A stretch of DNA of 64,000 nt from Phytohabitans houttuyneae (GCF_011764425.1 NZ_BLPF01000004.1:570001-634000); one strand, 5' to 3'; shown: positions 1-12,462, counted from the first letter of the stretch. Translations and numbers: made by a program. The notes: generated from the sequence alone by a model not told the origin.

Positions 1-354
1 CCTGCGTATGTCGGGTCGGGGTGCTCATTGGCGGAGACACTGGCGAACATTTCTGCCGGCAACGGCCAACTTTCCTAGTACTGCTCGACGTGTTCGAGTG
101 TGGAATGGTGTGTGGTTGGTGCGGCTGGTGGGGATGGTACATGACACCCTGTTGAGTCCTGAGAGAACAAACTGTGTCGCCTTCGGGCGGGGTTTGGGTT
201 CTTTCAGTGTGAGCTGCCAGGCATGGCCTGCTCTGACATACCGATCATTGTTGCGGCCCCGGGTGGGGTTGTGGTGGTGGTGTCTGGTGTTGGGGTGTGG
301 GGTTGTGGGTTGGTTGTTTGTTGAGATTTGCATAGTGGACGCGAGCATCTTTGT
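1..354 (+). other. 16S-23S rRNA internal transcribed spacer (partial)
   Basis: This is the spacer upstream of the 23S gene. The anti-Shine-Dalgarno end of 16S is not visible, so the 16S gene lies to the left of the window. No tRNA gene is recognisable in the spacer, as in many actinomycete rRNA operons. The last 30 bases form the 5' arm of the 23S processing stem. Reading frames crossing this stretch look like chance frames. Confidence 0.85.
330..343 (+). other. 5' arm of the 23S precursor processing stem
   Basis: GCATAGTGGACGCG here is exactly complementary to CGCGTCCACTATGC at 3485-3498. With flanking bases the pairing extends with few breaks over about 37 nt (roughly 324-360 with 3466-3504), ending in the terminal helix of mature 23S. 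This is the long stem that RNase III-type enzymes cut in bacterial pre-rRNA. Confidence 0.8.
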
Positions 355-3473
<3,119 letters not shown>

Positions 3474-3484
3474 CAAAGCTGCTA

Positions 3485-3498
3485 CGCGTCCACTATGC
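3485..3498 (+). other. 3' arm of the 23S precursor processing stem
   Basis: This is the exact reverse complement of 330-343. It lies between the 23S 3' end and the 5S gene, so cutting the stem would release pre-23S from the transcript. Confidence 0.8.
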
Positions 3499-3540
3499 GA
3501 ATCTGAACCAACAACCAGTCATGGTTGACAGGTTTACAGT

Positions 3541-3658
3541 GTTACGGCGGTCATGGCGGAGGGGAAACGCCCGGACACATTCCGAACCCGGAAGCTAAGC
3601 CTTCCAGCGCCGATGGTACTGCACTCGGGAGGGTGTGGGAGAGTAGGACACCGCCGGA
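3541..3658 (+). rRNA. 5S ribosomal RNA
   Basis: About 118 nt with the 5S pattern: a 5' arm GTTACGGCGG pairing with the 3' CACCGCCGGA, the conserved CCGAACCCGGAAGCTAAGC segment and GGAGAGTAGGACACCGCC near the end. It lies about 67 nt after 23S in the standard rrn order and is followed at once by a terminator. The ends are estimated from helix pairing. Confidence 0.95.
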
Positions 3659-3668
3659 CTTCTTAACA

Positions 3669-3700
3669 ATCGAGGCCGTCCCTTCGGGGACGGCCTCGAT
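3669..3700 (+). terminator. Terminator of the rRNA operon
   Basis: A perfect 14-bp stem (ATCGAGGCCGTCCC with its complement) is closed by a UUCG tetraloop about 10 nt after 5S. It is followed by a weak T-containing tail (GTATTTGT). It also faces the 3' end of the minus-strand gene at 3735, so it may act in both directions. Confidence 0.9.
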
Positions 3701-3734
3701 GTATTTGTCGTGGAGAAGCGGCGGCGGAAGCGGC

Positions 3735-4361
3735 TCAGCCGCGGGTCTCGATCGTGTCGCGGATCTGGACGAGCAGCTTGGCGCCCTCGTCCTGGGTGCG
3801 GCCGGGGAGCAACGCGATCACGACGCTCCCGTGGTCGGCCCAGCCGCAGACGGTCGTGTTGCCCTCCGGTGCCACGCTCTCGCCGCACTTCATCACGCCG
3901 CCCAGGTCGCCGGCGTCCACCTCGTGCAGGTCCTTGACCGCGCCGGTGTCGTCGGCGAGGACGTCGAAAAGCGTGTCGAGGTCGCTGCCGGGCGTCCAGA
4001 TCAGCGTGGTGCCGCCGAAGAGCAGGACGCTGCGCTCGGCGCTGGCCGGGTCGGTGTAGACGACACCGATGCTCTCGTCGAGGTCGATCCGGGCGCCGAT
4101 CGCGGTGCGCAGGTACTCAGCTGTCTCGTGTGCCCGGTCGCTGTCGTCGAAGCGCAGGCCGGCGACCTCTGGTGGCGTCGTGAGCTGGGCGTCCTTCTGC
4201 TGGTACACCCGCCAGCCGACGGTGCCGACGATACCCGTGCCGACCAGGCCGACGGCGAGCAGTGAGCCCAGCACGATGCGGCGGGTGCGGCGGCTGCGAG
4301 GTGTCCTCTCCGGCTCCTCCACCGGCTCGCCGGGCGGGGGCGTGACGTCGATCGGCTGCAT
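3735..4361 (-). CDS. Membrane-anchored protein with CGWADHG motif
   Basis: 208 residues of unknown function. A proline-rich, then arginine-rich cytoplasmic N-terminus (1-28) precedes one membrane segment at about 29-50. The rest should lie outside the cell. The C-terminal domain has a conserved-looking VCGWADHGS block near residue 170. The same block and overall layout occur in the broken gene at 18193-19379, so the two are paralogues. The gene is convergent with the rRNA operon and divergent from valS. The start is the first ATG giving a basic-then-hydrophobic N-terminus; no strong ribosome-binding site is seen. Confidence 0.8.
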   Translation of the reverse strand: MQPIDVTPPPGEPVEEPERTPRSRRTRRIVLGSLLAVGLVGTGIVGTVGWRVYQQKDAQLTTPPEVAGLRFDDSDRAHETAEYLRTAIGARIDLDESIGVVYTDPASAERSVLLFGGTTLIWTPGSDLDTLFDVLADDTGAVKDLHEVDAGDLGGVMKCGESVAPEGNTTVCGWADHGSVVIALLPGRTQDEGAKLLVQIRDTIETRG

Positions 4362-4431
4362 GGCGTCACCGTAGCTTAGGAGCAGCGCAGCGGAGGCAGG
4401 GTGGCGAATGCCACCACCTGTGGCGTCTCCG

Positions 4432-4437
4432 TAGACT
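4432..4437 (+). promoter_or_regulatory. -10 box for leaderless valS
   Basis: TAGACT matches the TANNNT -10 consensus and ends exactly six bases before the GTG start at 4444, so transcription would start on or next to the start codon. No Shine-Dalgarno is present. The -35 region is not convincing. Confidence 0.55.
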
Positions 4438-4443
4438 CTACGG

Positions 4444-7059
4444 GTGACCGAAACACCGCAGACCCAGAGCTCCGCGACACCGACGTTGGCCGCCCAGTAC
4501 CAGCCGGGCGAGGTAGAGCAGCGGCGGTACGAGGAGTGGGTACGCGCGGGTTACTTCAAGGCGAGCGCGGCCAGCGACAAGCCGCCTTTCACGATCGTCA
4601 TCCCCCCGCCGAACGTGACCGGGTCGCTGCACATGGGACACGCGCTCGACCACACCATCCAGGACTGGCTCACCCGGCGCAGGCGGATGCAGGGTTACGA
4701 GGCGCTGTGGCTGCCGGGCATGGACCACGCCGGCATCGCGACGCAAAACGTGGTGGAGCGGCAGCTGGCGCGCGAAGGGCTGTCCCGCCACGACCTCGGC
4801 CGGGAAAAGTTCGTCGAGCGCGTCTGGCAGTGGAAGTCGGAGTCCGGCGGCGCCATCCTCGGCCAGATGCGGCGGCTGGGTGACTCGGTCGACTGGGACC
4901 GCGAGCGGTTCACGATGGACGAGGGCCTGTCCCGCGCTGTGCTCACCATCTTCAAGCGGCTGTACGAGGACGGCTTGATCTACCGCGCGGAGCGCATCAT
5001 CAACTGGTGCCCGCGCTGCCTCACCGCGCTCTCCGACATCGAGGTGGAGCACAGCGACGACGAGGGCGAGCTTGTCTCCATCCGGTACAGCGACGAGATC
5101 GTGGTCGCCACCACGCGGGCCGAGACGATGCTCGGTGACACTGCGGTGGCCGTGCACCCCGACGACGAGCGGTACAAGCACCTGATCGGCACCGAGGTGG
5201 AGCTGCCGCTGACCGGGCGGCGCATCCCAGTGGTGGCCGACGCGCACGTCGACCCGGCGTTCGGCACCGGCGCGGTGAAGGTGACGCCGGCGCACGACCC
5301 CAACGACTTCGAGATCGGCCAGCGGCACGACCTGCCGAGCCTCACGATCATGGACGAGCGCGGCGTGATCACCGCACACGGGCCGTTCCTGGGGCTCGAC
5401 CGTTTCGAGGCCCGGCCCGCGATCGTCGCGGCACTGCGCGCGCAGGGCCTGATCGTGGCCGAGAAGCGGCCGTACGTCCACGCGGTCGGGCACTGCTCCC
5501 GCTGCAAGACCACTGTGGAGCCGCGGCTGTCGCTGCAGTGGTTCGTCAAGACCGAGCCGCTGGCCAAGGCGGCCGGCGACGCGGTGCGCGACGGGCGGGT
5601 GCGGATCGAGCCCGGCGAGCTGGCCAAGCGGTACTTCGCGTGGGTCGACAACATGCACGACTGGTGCATCTCCCGCCAGCTGTGGTGGGGGCACCGCATC
5701 CCTGTGTGGTACGGGCCGGACGGCGAGATGGTCTGCGTCGGCCCTGACGACCAGGTGCCCACCGGCGAGGGGTGGCGCCAGGACGAAGACGTGCTCGACA
5801 CGTGGTTTTCCAGCGCGCTGTGGCCCTTTTCCACGCTGGGCTGGCCGGAGCGCACGGCCGAGCTGGAGAAGTTCTACCCGACCAGCGTGCTGGTGACGGG
5901 CTACGACATCCTCTTCTTCTGGGTCGCCCGGATGATGATGTTCGGGCTGTACGCGATGGACGGCAAGCAGCCCTTTGACGTCATCGCGCTGCACGGCATG
6001 GTCCGCGACGAGCACGGCAAGAAGATGTCGAAGTCGTTCGGCAACGTGGTCGACCCGCTGGACTGGATCGAGCGGTACGGCGCGGACGCCACCCGCTTCA
6101 CGCTCGCCCGCGGCGCCAACCCCGGCGGCGACGTCCCGGTGAGCGAGGAGTGGACCCAGGGCTCCCGCAACTTCTGCAACAAGCTGTGGAACGCGACCCG
6201 CTTCGCGCTCATCAACGGCGCGCACGTCGACGGTGAGCTGCCGGCCGACCTGAGTCCGGTCGACCGCTGGATCCTCTCCCGGCTCCAGCACGTGATCGGC
6301 GAGGTCGACCAGCTCTCCGACGCCTTCGAGGTCGCCAAGATCTGCGATGTGCTCTACCACTTCGCGTGGGACGACGTCTGCGACTGGTACGTCGAGCTGG
6401 CCAAGCCGGTGCTCGCCGGCGGTGGGCCCGCGGCCGAGCGCACGAAGCGGGTGCTGGGACACGTCCTCGACCAGCTGCTCCGGCTGCTGCACCCGGTGAT
6501 CCCGTTTGTGACCGAGGAGCTGTGGACCGCACTGACGGGCGGCGAGACGGTCACCACGGCGGCCTGGCCATCGCCGGTAGCAAATCTTGTGGATGATGCC
6601 GCGGAGGGTGAGCTCGCCACGCTGCAGCGAGTGGTCACGGAGATCCGGCGTTTCCGTTCCGACCAGGGCCTGCGGCCCGCTCAGCGGGTCGCGGCGCGGC
6701 TCGACGGGCTGGCGGCGGCGGGCGTCGCGGCGCACGAGCCGCTGATCCGGTCGCTGGTGCGGCTCGACGAGGCCGGCGACGGGTTCTCCGCCACCGCGCA
6801 GCTCGCGGTCACCGGCGACGTGTCGGTGGCGCTCGACACCCGCGGAGCGATCGACGTGGCCGCCGAGCGCGCCCGGCTGGAAAAGGACCGGGCCGCGGCG
6901 CTCAAGGAGGCCGAGCAGACGCGGGCGAAGCTGGACAACCCCGCGTTCGTCGGCAAGGCGCCCGAGCCGGTGGTGCGGAAGATCAAGGACCGCCTGGCGG
7001 CCGCCGAGGCCGACCTCGCGCGCATCGCCACGGCACTGGAGGCGTTGCCGCCCGCATGA
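4444..7059 (+). CDS. valS: Valine-tRNA ligase
   Basis: 871 residues, a class I aminoacyl-tRNA synthetase that charges tRNA-Val with valine. The HIGH signature appears as HMGH (about residue 62, [11 protein letters not shown]) and KMSKS as [10 protein letters not shown] (about residue 526). Between them sits the editing (CP1) domain with the [17 protein letters not shown] segment. The anticodon-binding domain and a C-terminal coiled coil (last 70 residues, charged Ala/Glu/Lys-rich) complete a full-length bacterial ValRS. It starts with GTG, probably on a leaderless mRNA, and overlaps folC by four bases (ATGA), so the two are translationally coupled. Confidence 0.98.
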   Translation: MTETPQTQSSATPTLAAQYQPGEVEQRRYEEWVRAGYFKASAASDKPPFTIVIPPPNVTGSLHMGHALDHTIQDWLTRRRRMQGYEALWLPGMDHAGIATQNVVERQLAREGLSRHDLGREKFVERVWQWKSESGGAILGQMRRLGDSVDWDRERFTMDEGLSRAVLTIFKRLYEDGLIYRAERIINWCPRCLTALSDIEVEHSDDEGELVSIRYSDEIVVATTRAETMLGDTAVAVHPDDERYKHLIGTEVELPLTGRRIPVVADAHVDPAFGTGAVKVTPAHDPNDFEIGQRHDLPSLTIMDERGVITAHGPFLGLDRFEARPAIVAALRAQGLIVAEKRPYVHAVGHCSRCKTTVEPRLSLQWFVKTEPLAKAAGDAVRDGRVRIEPGELAKRYFAWVDNMHDWCISRQLWWGHRIPVWYGPDGEMVCVGPDDQVPTGEGWRQDEDVLDTWFSSALWPFSTLGWPERTAELEKFYPTSVLVTGYDILFFWVARMMMFGLYAMDGKQPFDVIALHGMVRDEHGKKMSKSFGNVVDPLDWIERYGADATRFTLARGANPGGDVPVSEEWTQGSRNFCNKLWNATRFALINGAHVDGELPADLSPVDRWILSRLQHVIGEVDQLSDAFEVAKICDVLYHFAWDDVCDWYVELAKPVLAGGGPAAERTKRVLGHVLDQLLRLLHPVIPFVTEELWTALTGGETVTTAAWPSPVANLVDDAAEGELATLQRVVTEIRRFRSDQGLRPAQRVAARLDGLAAAGVAAHEPLIRSLVRLDEAGDGFSATAQLAVTGDVSVALDTRGAIDVAAERARLEKDRAAALKEAEQTRAKLDNPAFVGKAPEPVVRKIKDRLAAAEADLARIATALEALPPA

Positions 7060-8384
7060 GCAGCGAATTCGAGCAGGTCGACGCGGAGCTCAACAGCCGG
7101 GGGTACACCCGGATGGTCTTCGACCTCGGCCGCATCAAGGAGCTTCTGGACCTGCTGGGCAGCCCGCAGCGGGCGTACCCGTCGATCCACCTGACCGGCA
7201 CGAACGGCAAGACGTCGACGGCCCGGATGATCGACTCACTGCTGCGGGCGCACGGGCTGCACACGGGGCGGTACACGAGCCCGCACCTGGAGACGGTCCG
7301 CGAGCGGATCAGCCTCGACGGCGAGCCGGTGAGCGAGCGGCGCTTCGTCGCGGCGTACCGCGAGGTGGCGCCGCTGGCCGCGCTCGTGGACGCCGCGGCC
7401 GACGAGCCGTTGACCTACTTCGACATGACGACGGCGCTGGCGTTCGCGACGTTCGCCGACGCGCCGGTCGACGTCGCGGTCGTCGAGGTGGGGCTCGGTG
7501 GCGCGGAGGACTCGACAAACGTGCTCGACGCGGGCATCGCGGTGATCACGCCGATCGGGCTCGACCACACCGAGTGGCTCGGCGACACGATCGAGGACAT
7601 CGCGTACGCCAAGTCCGGGATCATCCACAAGGGAGCGACGGTGATCGCCGCCGCCCAGGAGGAGGAGGCCGCGCGCCCCATCCTGGAGCGCAGCGTCGAG
7701 GTCGGGGCCACGATCGCGCGTGAGGGCAGCGAGTTCGGCGTGCTCCGCCGCGCGGTGGCGGTCGGCGGTCAGGTGCTGACGATCCAGGGCCTCGGCGGGG
7801 TGTACGAGGAGGTGTTCCTCCCGCTGCACGGCGCGCACCAGGCGCAGAACGCGGCGGTCGCGCTCGCGGCGGTGGAGGCTTTCCTCGGCGCTGGTACGTC
7901 CCGCCAGCTCGACCCCGAGGTGGTGCGGGAGGGCTTCGCCGGTACCTCGTCGCCGGGGCGGCTTGAGCGGGTGCGAAACGCGCCGACGATCCTGCTCGAC
8001 AGCGCGCACAACACGCACGGCATGGCCGCTACGGTGACCGCGCTGCAGGAGGAGTTTGCCTTCTCGCGGCTGGTAGCGGTCGTCGCGGTGCTCGCCGACA
8101 AGGACGCGGCCGGGCTGCTCGAGCTGCTGGAGCCCGTGGTCGACGCCGTGGTCGTCACCCGCAACACCTCGCCCCGGGCCATGCCGGCCGATCAGCTGGC
8201 CCAGGTCGCCGAGGAGATCTTCGGCGAGAGCCGGGTCGAGATAGCCGCGAACATGCCGGACGCGATCGAGGTGGCGGTGGCGCTCGCGGAGTCCGATGTG
8301 GAGGCCGAGCTGGCCGGCGTCGGCGTGCTGATCACCGGCTCGGTGGCGACGGTGGCCGACGCGCGGCGGCTCCTGAAGCGATGA
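7056..8384 (+). CDS. folC: Dihydrofolate synthase / folylpolyglutamate synthase
   Basis: 442 residues, Mur-ligase fold. It adds L-glutamate to dihydropteroate and to folates using ATP, in folate synthesis and retention. The P-loop [11 protein letters not shown] is at about 49-59, followed by the [13 protein letters not shown] block typical of FolC. The [15 protein letters not shown] and [10 protein letters not shown] segments match the central Mur-ligase and C-terminal domains. The ATG overlaps the valS stop, and the gene overlaps the next by four bases. The valS-folC-DUF4233 order is conserved in actinobacteria. Confidence 0.96.
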   Translation: MSSEFEQVDAELNSRGYTRMVFDLGRIKELLDLLGSPQRAYPSIHLTGTNGKTSTARMIDSLLRAHGLHTGRYTSPHLETVRERISLDGEPVSERRFVAAYREVAPLAALVDAAADEPLTYFDMTTALAFATFADAPVDVAVVEVGLGGAEDSTNVLDAGIAVITPIGLDHTEWLGDTIEDIAYAKSGIIHKGATVIAAAQEEEAARPILERSVEVGATIAREGSEFGVLRRAVAVGGQVLTIQGLGGVYEEVFLPLHGAHQAQNAAVALAAVEAFLGAGTSRQLDPEVVREGFAGTSSPGRLERVRNAPTILLDSAHNTHGMAATVTALQEEFAFSRLVAVVAVLADKDAAGLLELLEPVVDAVVVTRNTSPRAMPADQLAQVAEEIFGESRVEIAANMPDAIEVAVALAESDVEAELAGVGVLITGSVATVADARRLLKR

Positions 8385-8809
8385 CCGAGCCCACCGGCTC
8401 CGAGCCGCTGCCGCCGGACGACACGCTGCGCTCCGGCCTGCGAAACCCGATCGCGGCGGCGCGCGGTCTGGGCGCCGGCACGCTGATCCTCGAGACGATC
8501 GTGCTGCTGCTCGCCATCCAGCCGATGCGCATGCTCGGCGACGACCTGAGCGGCGCCACGATCGGCGTGATCGTCGCCGCGGCCGTCGCTTGCGTGGCGC
8601 TCGCCGGCCTGCTGCGCCACGACTGGGCCTGGTACGCGGCCGCCGCGCTCCAGGCCCTGCTCATGGTGGCTGGCTTTCTGCACTGGGCACTGGCCGGCGT
8701 GGGGCTGCTCTTCGGCCTGGTCTGGCTCTACGTGCTGAACGTCCGCCGCACGATCCTGGCACCACCCAAGCGCGACGCGCCTCCACCGCCGCAGGACGGC
8801 GACGCGTAG
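8381..8809 (+). CDS. DUF4233 family membrane protein
   Basis: 142 residues with four predicted membrane segments (about 28-47, 55-75, 80-97 and 100-120) and a short proline-rich cytoplasmic tail. Its function is unknown. In actinobacteria this family sits between folC and ndk, which fits its place here, coupled to folC through an ATGA overlap. Here ndk lies 2.4 kb further on, beyond repeats and a reverse-strand gene. Confidence 0.88.
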   Translation: MTEPTGSEPLPPDDTLRSGLRNPIAAARGLGAGTLILETIVLLLAIQPMRMLGDDLSGATIGVIVAAAVACVALAGLLRHDWAWYAAAALQALLMVAGFLHWALAGVGLLFGLVWLYVLNVRRTILAPPKRDAPPPPQDGDA

Positions 8810-9401
8810 GGCCGGGATGTCGCTCCCGCCCCGCGCTTGATCGTGTGGTCTCGGAGCTCCGCGACGGTGCTTTCGGTCGGCCTCGCCCGACGGCTGAGCA
8901 GCGGCCGGAGGTAGCCGGTGCGGGGGATGCGGCGCCGTCGCGCGGACCTTGAAGGCAACGCGGACCAGATCGTGTTACGGATCGGCCCCCATAGGGCGGA
9001 TCGATACCACGATCGGCCTCCGCGCTTGAGTTGGACCCGCCACCCCTTTGCCGCGGGCGCCTCTCAAGCTGGGCGCACGGATGCGCCCACGGAATCCGGT
9101 GGCCGTGTGGGGCCTCGCGGCCAGCGAGACAACAGGCGGGGCCGTCGGGTCTCGCGCGGCGACGGGCTGGGGCGCCGGAAGGTTAGAAGCCGTTTGGCGA
9201 TGTTCAGAGCAAGGATCAAGCTGGATGCCTTGCCTTTCGCGGCCTCGCGCGGGACAAAGGCAGCGTCGCCGTGGCGGTCCGTGACTATCGATCAAGGCAG
9301 GCGGCGTTGGCTTCGAGATCTAGGGAAGTTGGTGCGCCATAGCGACGGCTCGACTTTCGGAGTTGGGATTGCGATCGTCGGGGCGGGAGTGCGCGAGGGC
9401 G

Positions 9402-9602
9402 CCCGCAGTTCGGCGCCGTCGTCGCGGTTTGTGACTGTCGATCAGATGCGGGCGGTGTGCGCTTCGAAATCTTGGTGAGTTTGCGCGTTATTTCGACGCT
9501 AACTTGCCAAGATCTGCCGGAGCGGGCTCCTGGGTTGAGCTGGGCGACCGCGGAGGGTGAGGCGGCAACCGCGGGCACAGCGGCAGCTCACCTCTAACTC
9601 GG
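9402..9602 (+). repeat. Dispersed 200-bp repeat, copy A
   Basis: The whole unit recurs in inverted orientation at 54993-55192, with roughly nine in ten bases identical by eye. At its centre (9469-9513) is an imperfect hairpin: ATCTTGGTGAGTTTGCG pairs with CGCTAACTTGCCAAGAT round an 11-nt loop. A weaker third copy lies at about 9265-9345. It encodes no protein and shows no transposase or terminal direct repeats. Confidence 0.8.
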
Positions 9603-9706
9603 CGTCGGACTTTAAGAGCGCTCACCCTGACCGCGAAAAACGCCCAGACGACGAAACTCCGAAGTCGAGCGACGCCAGCTCACCAAGATCTGCGGGAGCA
9701 GGCGCA

Positions 9707-9766
9707 CCGCGGAGGGTGAGGCCGCGGGAGCAACGGTCCGGACCACCGCGGACGTCGCGGTAGCTC
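9707..9766 (+). repeat. Dispersed 60-bp repeat, copy 1
   Basis: It begins CCGCGGAGGGTGAGGCCGCG and ends GTCGCGGTAGCTC. Closely related copies lie at 16435-16494 (reverse) and 55220-55276 (forward, 3 bases shorter). The core GAGCAACGGTCCGGACC is the same in all three. It is always intergenic. Confidence 0.8.
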
Positions 9767-9781
9767 AAAGCTCCAAAAGGG

Positions 9782-11107
9782 TTATGCGCCGTCGTCCATC
9801 GCCTGGCGGTCGGCCTCGTCGGCGCGGTTGCGCCACTGGGTGATGGCGATGCCGTGGCCGTCCGGGTCCTTGAAGGCGGCCGCCCACAGCTCCAGCTTGG
9901 CGCCCTTGTTGACGGGGCGAGGACCGTACGTGAACTTGACGCCCTTCGACTTCAGCTCGTCGTGCGTGGCCGTGATGTCGCCGACCTCGAGGTTGAGGTG
10001 GACGGTGCGCGGGCCGGCGGGTGAGAGGTCGCTGATGACGCGGAGGACGAGGCGGGTGTCGCCCGAGGCGAGGACCGCGTTGCCGTCGCCGCCGTCGATC
10101 TCGTAGAAGCCGAGCATGTCGCGGTAGAACTCGATCGAGCGGGCCAGGTCGGTGACCAGCACCGTCACGCCGACGCCGTGGATCGAGCCGCTCGGGCCGG
10201 GGTGGGCGCTCGGGTACGCGGTGATCAGGTCGGCGAGGTCGTCGTCATCGCCGGCGGTGGGTGGCAGGCCCGACTCGTCGTCGAGTGGCAGGTCCAGCGG
10301 GTCCGGCCCCGAGAGGTCGTCGACGGCCGGACCGGAGCCCGCCGGCTCGGCGACCGCGGTGGCCGCACCGTTGCCGTTGCCGTTGTCGCGCATCGGGCGG
10401 GCGCGGCGGGGGAGCGGGACCGAGCGCGGTTCGCTGCTCGACGGCTGCTCCACGACCGTGCCCTCCAGCACGATCGGGCCGCCCGGCGTGGCCTGGTGCA
10501 CCACGATCGGCGGCTCGTCGCGGATACCGCCGCCGAGGTCGTCGGTGAGGTCGGCGGTCACCGGCTCGTCCGGGCCGCGGCGCGACCACGGCGGCTCGTC
10601 CTCCTCGAAGAGGAGGTCGTCGCCCTCGGGGATGTAGTCGCGCTCGGGCTCCATCGTCGCGGCGGCCTCGGCGTGCGTGAGCGCCTCGTCCCAGAGGATC
10701 CGCACGTGCCGCAGGTCGTCGACCGCCACCATGATCGGCAGGGTGACGCCGGGCAGCGGCCACTTGGCGACCGGCACCCGCGACTCGCGCACCTTGATCG
10801 ACGCGGCGGGAAGGCCGGGCGCGTCGATGACGATCTGGAGCTCGCACCGGCCATAGGTGGAAGATGCGGGCGGCTCGGTCGCCGTCATCACGTGCGCGGT
10901 GCCGGCGACCCACGCGCGGGCGCCGCCCCGGATCGTGTTGACCAGGACCATGCTGATCGCCAGCACGAGCACCGCCAAGCCGACGGCGACGATCGCCCAG
11001 CTCTGCATGCCGGCGCCGAAGAGCATGACGAAGACGGCGAACGTGCCCAGCACCGCGGCGACGAGCTTGCGGACCGGTGCGATCGGCCTCCGACGAGCGT
11101 CAGCCAC
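9782..11107 (-). CDS. Membrane protein with C-terminal VOC (glyoxalase) domain
   Basis: 441 residues. Two membrane segments lie near the N-terminus (about 15-32 and 37-56). A long acidic, Pro/Gly-rich linker spans about 130-300. A C-terminal vicinal-oxygen-chelate domain (about 305-425) contains SIEFYRDMLGFYEIDGG and AAAFKDPDGHGIAITQW, as in glyoxalase/dioxygenase-like proteins. The substrate is unknown. Joining a VOC domain to a two-helix anchor is unusual. The start chosen is GTG at 11107 because GGGAGG stands seven bases upstream; an in-frame start 14 codons further up lacks a site. Confidence 0.8.
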   Translation of the reverse strand: MADARRRPIAPVRKLVAAVLGTFAVFVMLFGAGMQSWAIVAVGLAVLVLAISMVLVNTIRGGARAWVAGTAHVMTATEPPASSTYGRCELQIVIDAPGLPAASIKVRESRVPVAKWPLPGVTLPIMVAVDDLRHVRILWDEALTHAEAAATMEPERDYIPEGDDLLFEEDEPPWSRRGPDEPVTADLTDDLGGGIRDEPPIVVHQATPGGPIVLEGTVVEQPSSSEPRSVPLPRRARPMRDNGNGNGAATAVAEPAGSGPAVDDLSGPDPLDLPLDDESGLPPTAGDDDDLADLITAYPSAHPGPSGSIHGVGVTVLVTDLARSIEFYRDMLGFYEIDGGDGNAVLASGDTRLVLRVISDLSPAGPRTVHLNLEVGDITATHDELKSKGVKFTYGPRPVNKGAKLELWAAAFKDPDGHGIAITQWRNRADEADRQAMDDGA

Positions 11108-11210
11108 AGTGGACCTCCCTCGGGTTACCCGCCAGGCTAGGCCGGGCAAGCCAGTGATGGGAAGACCGATACCCTAGGACGGTACGTCCGCCCCGCGCAC
11201 TGGAGGAAGA

Positions 11211-11636
11211 GTGTCGACGAGCAGCCCGGCCGAGCGCACGTTGGTCCTGATCAAGCCGGACGCTCTCCGGCGGGGACTGCTCGGGGAGATTCTCGGCCGT
11301 TTCGAGCGCAAGGGCTTGGCGATCGATGCGCTCGTGCTGCGTGGCATGGACGCCGCGCTGGCCGACCAGCACTACGCGGAGCACGTGGACAAGGCGTTCT
11401 ACCCGCCGTTGAAGGAGTTCATGACGGGCGGGCCGCTGGTGGCCGCGGTCCTGTCCGGAGACCAGGCGATCGAGGTGGTGCGCACGCTGGTCGGCGCCAC
11501 CGACGGGCGCAAGGCCGCCGCCGGCACGATCCGCGGTGACCTCTCGCTGTCAAACCGGGAAAATTTGGTACACGCCTCCGACTCGCCGGACAGCGCGAAG
11601 CGCGAGATCGCGCTCTGGTTTCCGGAGCTCAGCTGA
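11211..11636 (+). CDS. ndk: Nucleoside diphosphate kinase
   Basis: 141 residues. It moves the gamma-phosphate of ATP onto NDPs to balance NTP pools. The N-terminal [13 protein letters not shown] strand-helix and the active-site NLVHASDS with phospho-accepting His121 are intact, and the length is normal for the family. GTG start with GGAGGAAGA just upstream. Its 3' end overlaps the end of the minus-strand sigma gene by 8 bases, so the two transcripts converge. Confidence 0.97.
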   Translation: MSTSSPAERTLVLIKPDALRRGLLGEILGRFERKGLAIDALVLRGMDAALADQHYAEHVDKAFYPPLKEFMTGGPLVAAVLSGDQAIEVVRTLVGATDGRKAAAGTIRGDLSLSNRENLVHASDSPDSAKREIALWFPELS

Positions 11637-12462
11637 GCTCGGGAAATCTGCGTAGTTTGTCCGGGTTGCCGATCAGGTAGACGCCGGTCACCACACCGCC
11701 GGTGACGTCGAGCGTGAGCACGTGCCGTCCCACGATCGTGGCCGGCTCACCGGCGAGCATGACCGGGCACACCGAGCAGACCCCCGAGTAGATGCCGGCG
11801 AAGAAGCGGGCCACCCGGTCGGCGCCGACGATCGGCCTGCGGGCGGCCTTGACCCGCCCGCCCCCGTCCGACCAGGCCACCGCGTCCGCGGCCAGCAGTC
11901 GCTTCAGCGCCGCCAGGTCACCCTCGCGGGCGGCCGCCAGAAAGCGGTCGAGCAGCCGCTCCCGCTCGGCCGGCGCCGCGGTGAACCGCCGCTGCGCGGG
12001 CAGGTGCCCCGTGGCGCGGTGGTGCAGCTGCCGGCAGTCCTCCGGCGTGCGGTCGAGGATCTCGGCGATCTCCGGGTACGGCAGGTCGAAGGCGGTACGC
12101 AGCACGTACACCGCGCGCTCCGGCGGCGTGAGGCGCTCCAGCAGGTGCAGCATCGCCAGCGAGAGCGACTCGCGGTGCTCGGCCGGGTCCACGTCGCCGG
12201 CCGGCAGCGGCTCGGGCAGCCACGGGCCGACGTAGGGCTCGGCCTGCCGCGCGCGCAGCCGGTCCATCGCCAGGTGGGTGACGATGCGGGACAGGTACCG
12301 GCGCGGCTCGGCGACCGCCGCCCGGTCGGCACCGAGCCAGCGCAGGTACGCGTCCTGGAGCACGTCCTCCGCGTCGTGCGCGCTGCCGAGCAGCCGGTAG
12401 GCGAGCCCGAACAGCATCGGCCGGTGCGCGACAAGGTCGGCGGCCGCCGCGCCAGCGGTCAC
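11629..12462 (-). CDS. ECF41-type RNA polymerase sigma factor
   Basis: About 277 residues. Region 2 ([20 protein letters not shown]) and region 4 ([26 protein letters not shown]) are followed by a C-terminal SnoaL-like extension of about 100 residues. This carries the DGGG motif ([14 protein letters not shown]) and ends [11 protein letters not shown]. The long tail with DGGG and NPDKL, and the WLPEPL linker, mark ECF41, a group whose tail tunes activity in place of an anti-sigma factor. The partner carboxymuconolactone decarboxylase gene lies directly upstream with a GTGA overlap. The start is taken as that GTG. Confidence 0.9.
   Translation of the reverse strand: MTAGAAAADLVAHRPMLFGLAYRLLGSAHDAEDVLQDAYLRWLGADRAAVAEPRRYLSRIVTHLAMDRLRARQAEPYVGPWLPEPLPAGDVDPAEHRESLSLAMLHLLERLTPPERAVYVLRTAFDLPYPEIAEILDRTPEDCRQLHHRATGHLPAQRRFTAAPAERERLLDRFLAAAREGDLAALKRLLAADAVAWSDGGGRVKAARRPIVGADRVARFFAGIYSGVCSVCPVMLAGEPATIVGRHVLTLDVTGGVVTGVYLIGNPDKLRRFPELS

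Larger units (their letters stand above)
8810..9781. other. Non-coding repeat-rich region between convergent genes
   Basis: 972 bases lie between two convergent genes with no convincing gene. Frames present are GC-driven and lack ribosome-binding sites. The left third (8810-9240) holds nothing recognised. From about 9265 onward there are repeat units: a degenerate copy at 9265-9345, the 201-bp unit at 9402-9602 and the 60-bp unit at 9707-9766. All have relatives elsewhere in the window. Confidence 0.75.

Noticed and set aside
4438-6735. A 765-codon open frame antisense to valS
   Set aside because: It lies wholly inside an unmistakable valine-tRNA ligase, has no binding site and reads as Arg/His/Val-rich shadow of high-GC third positions.
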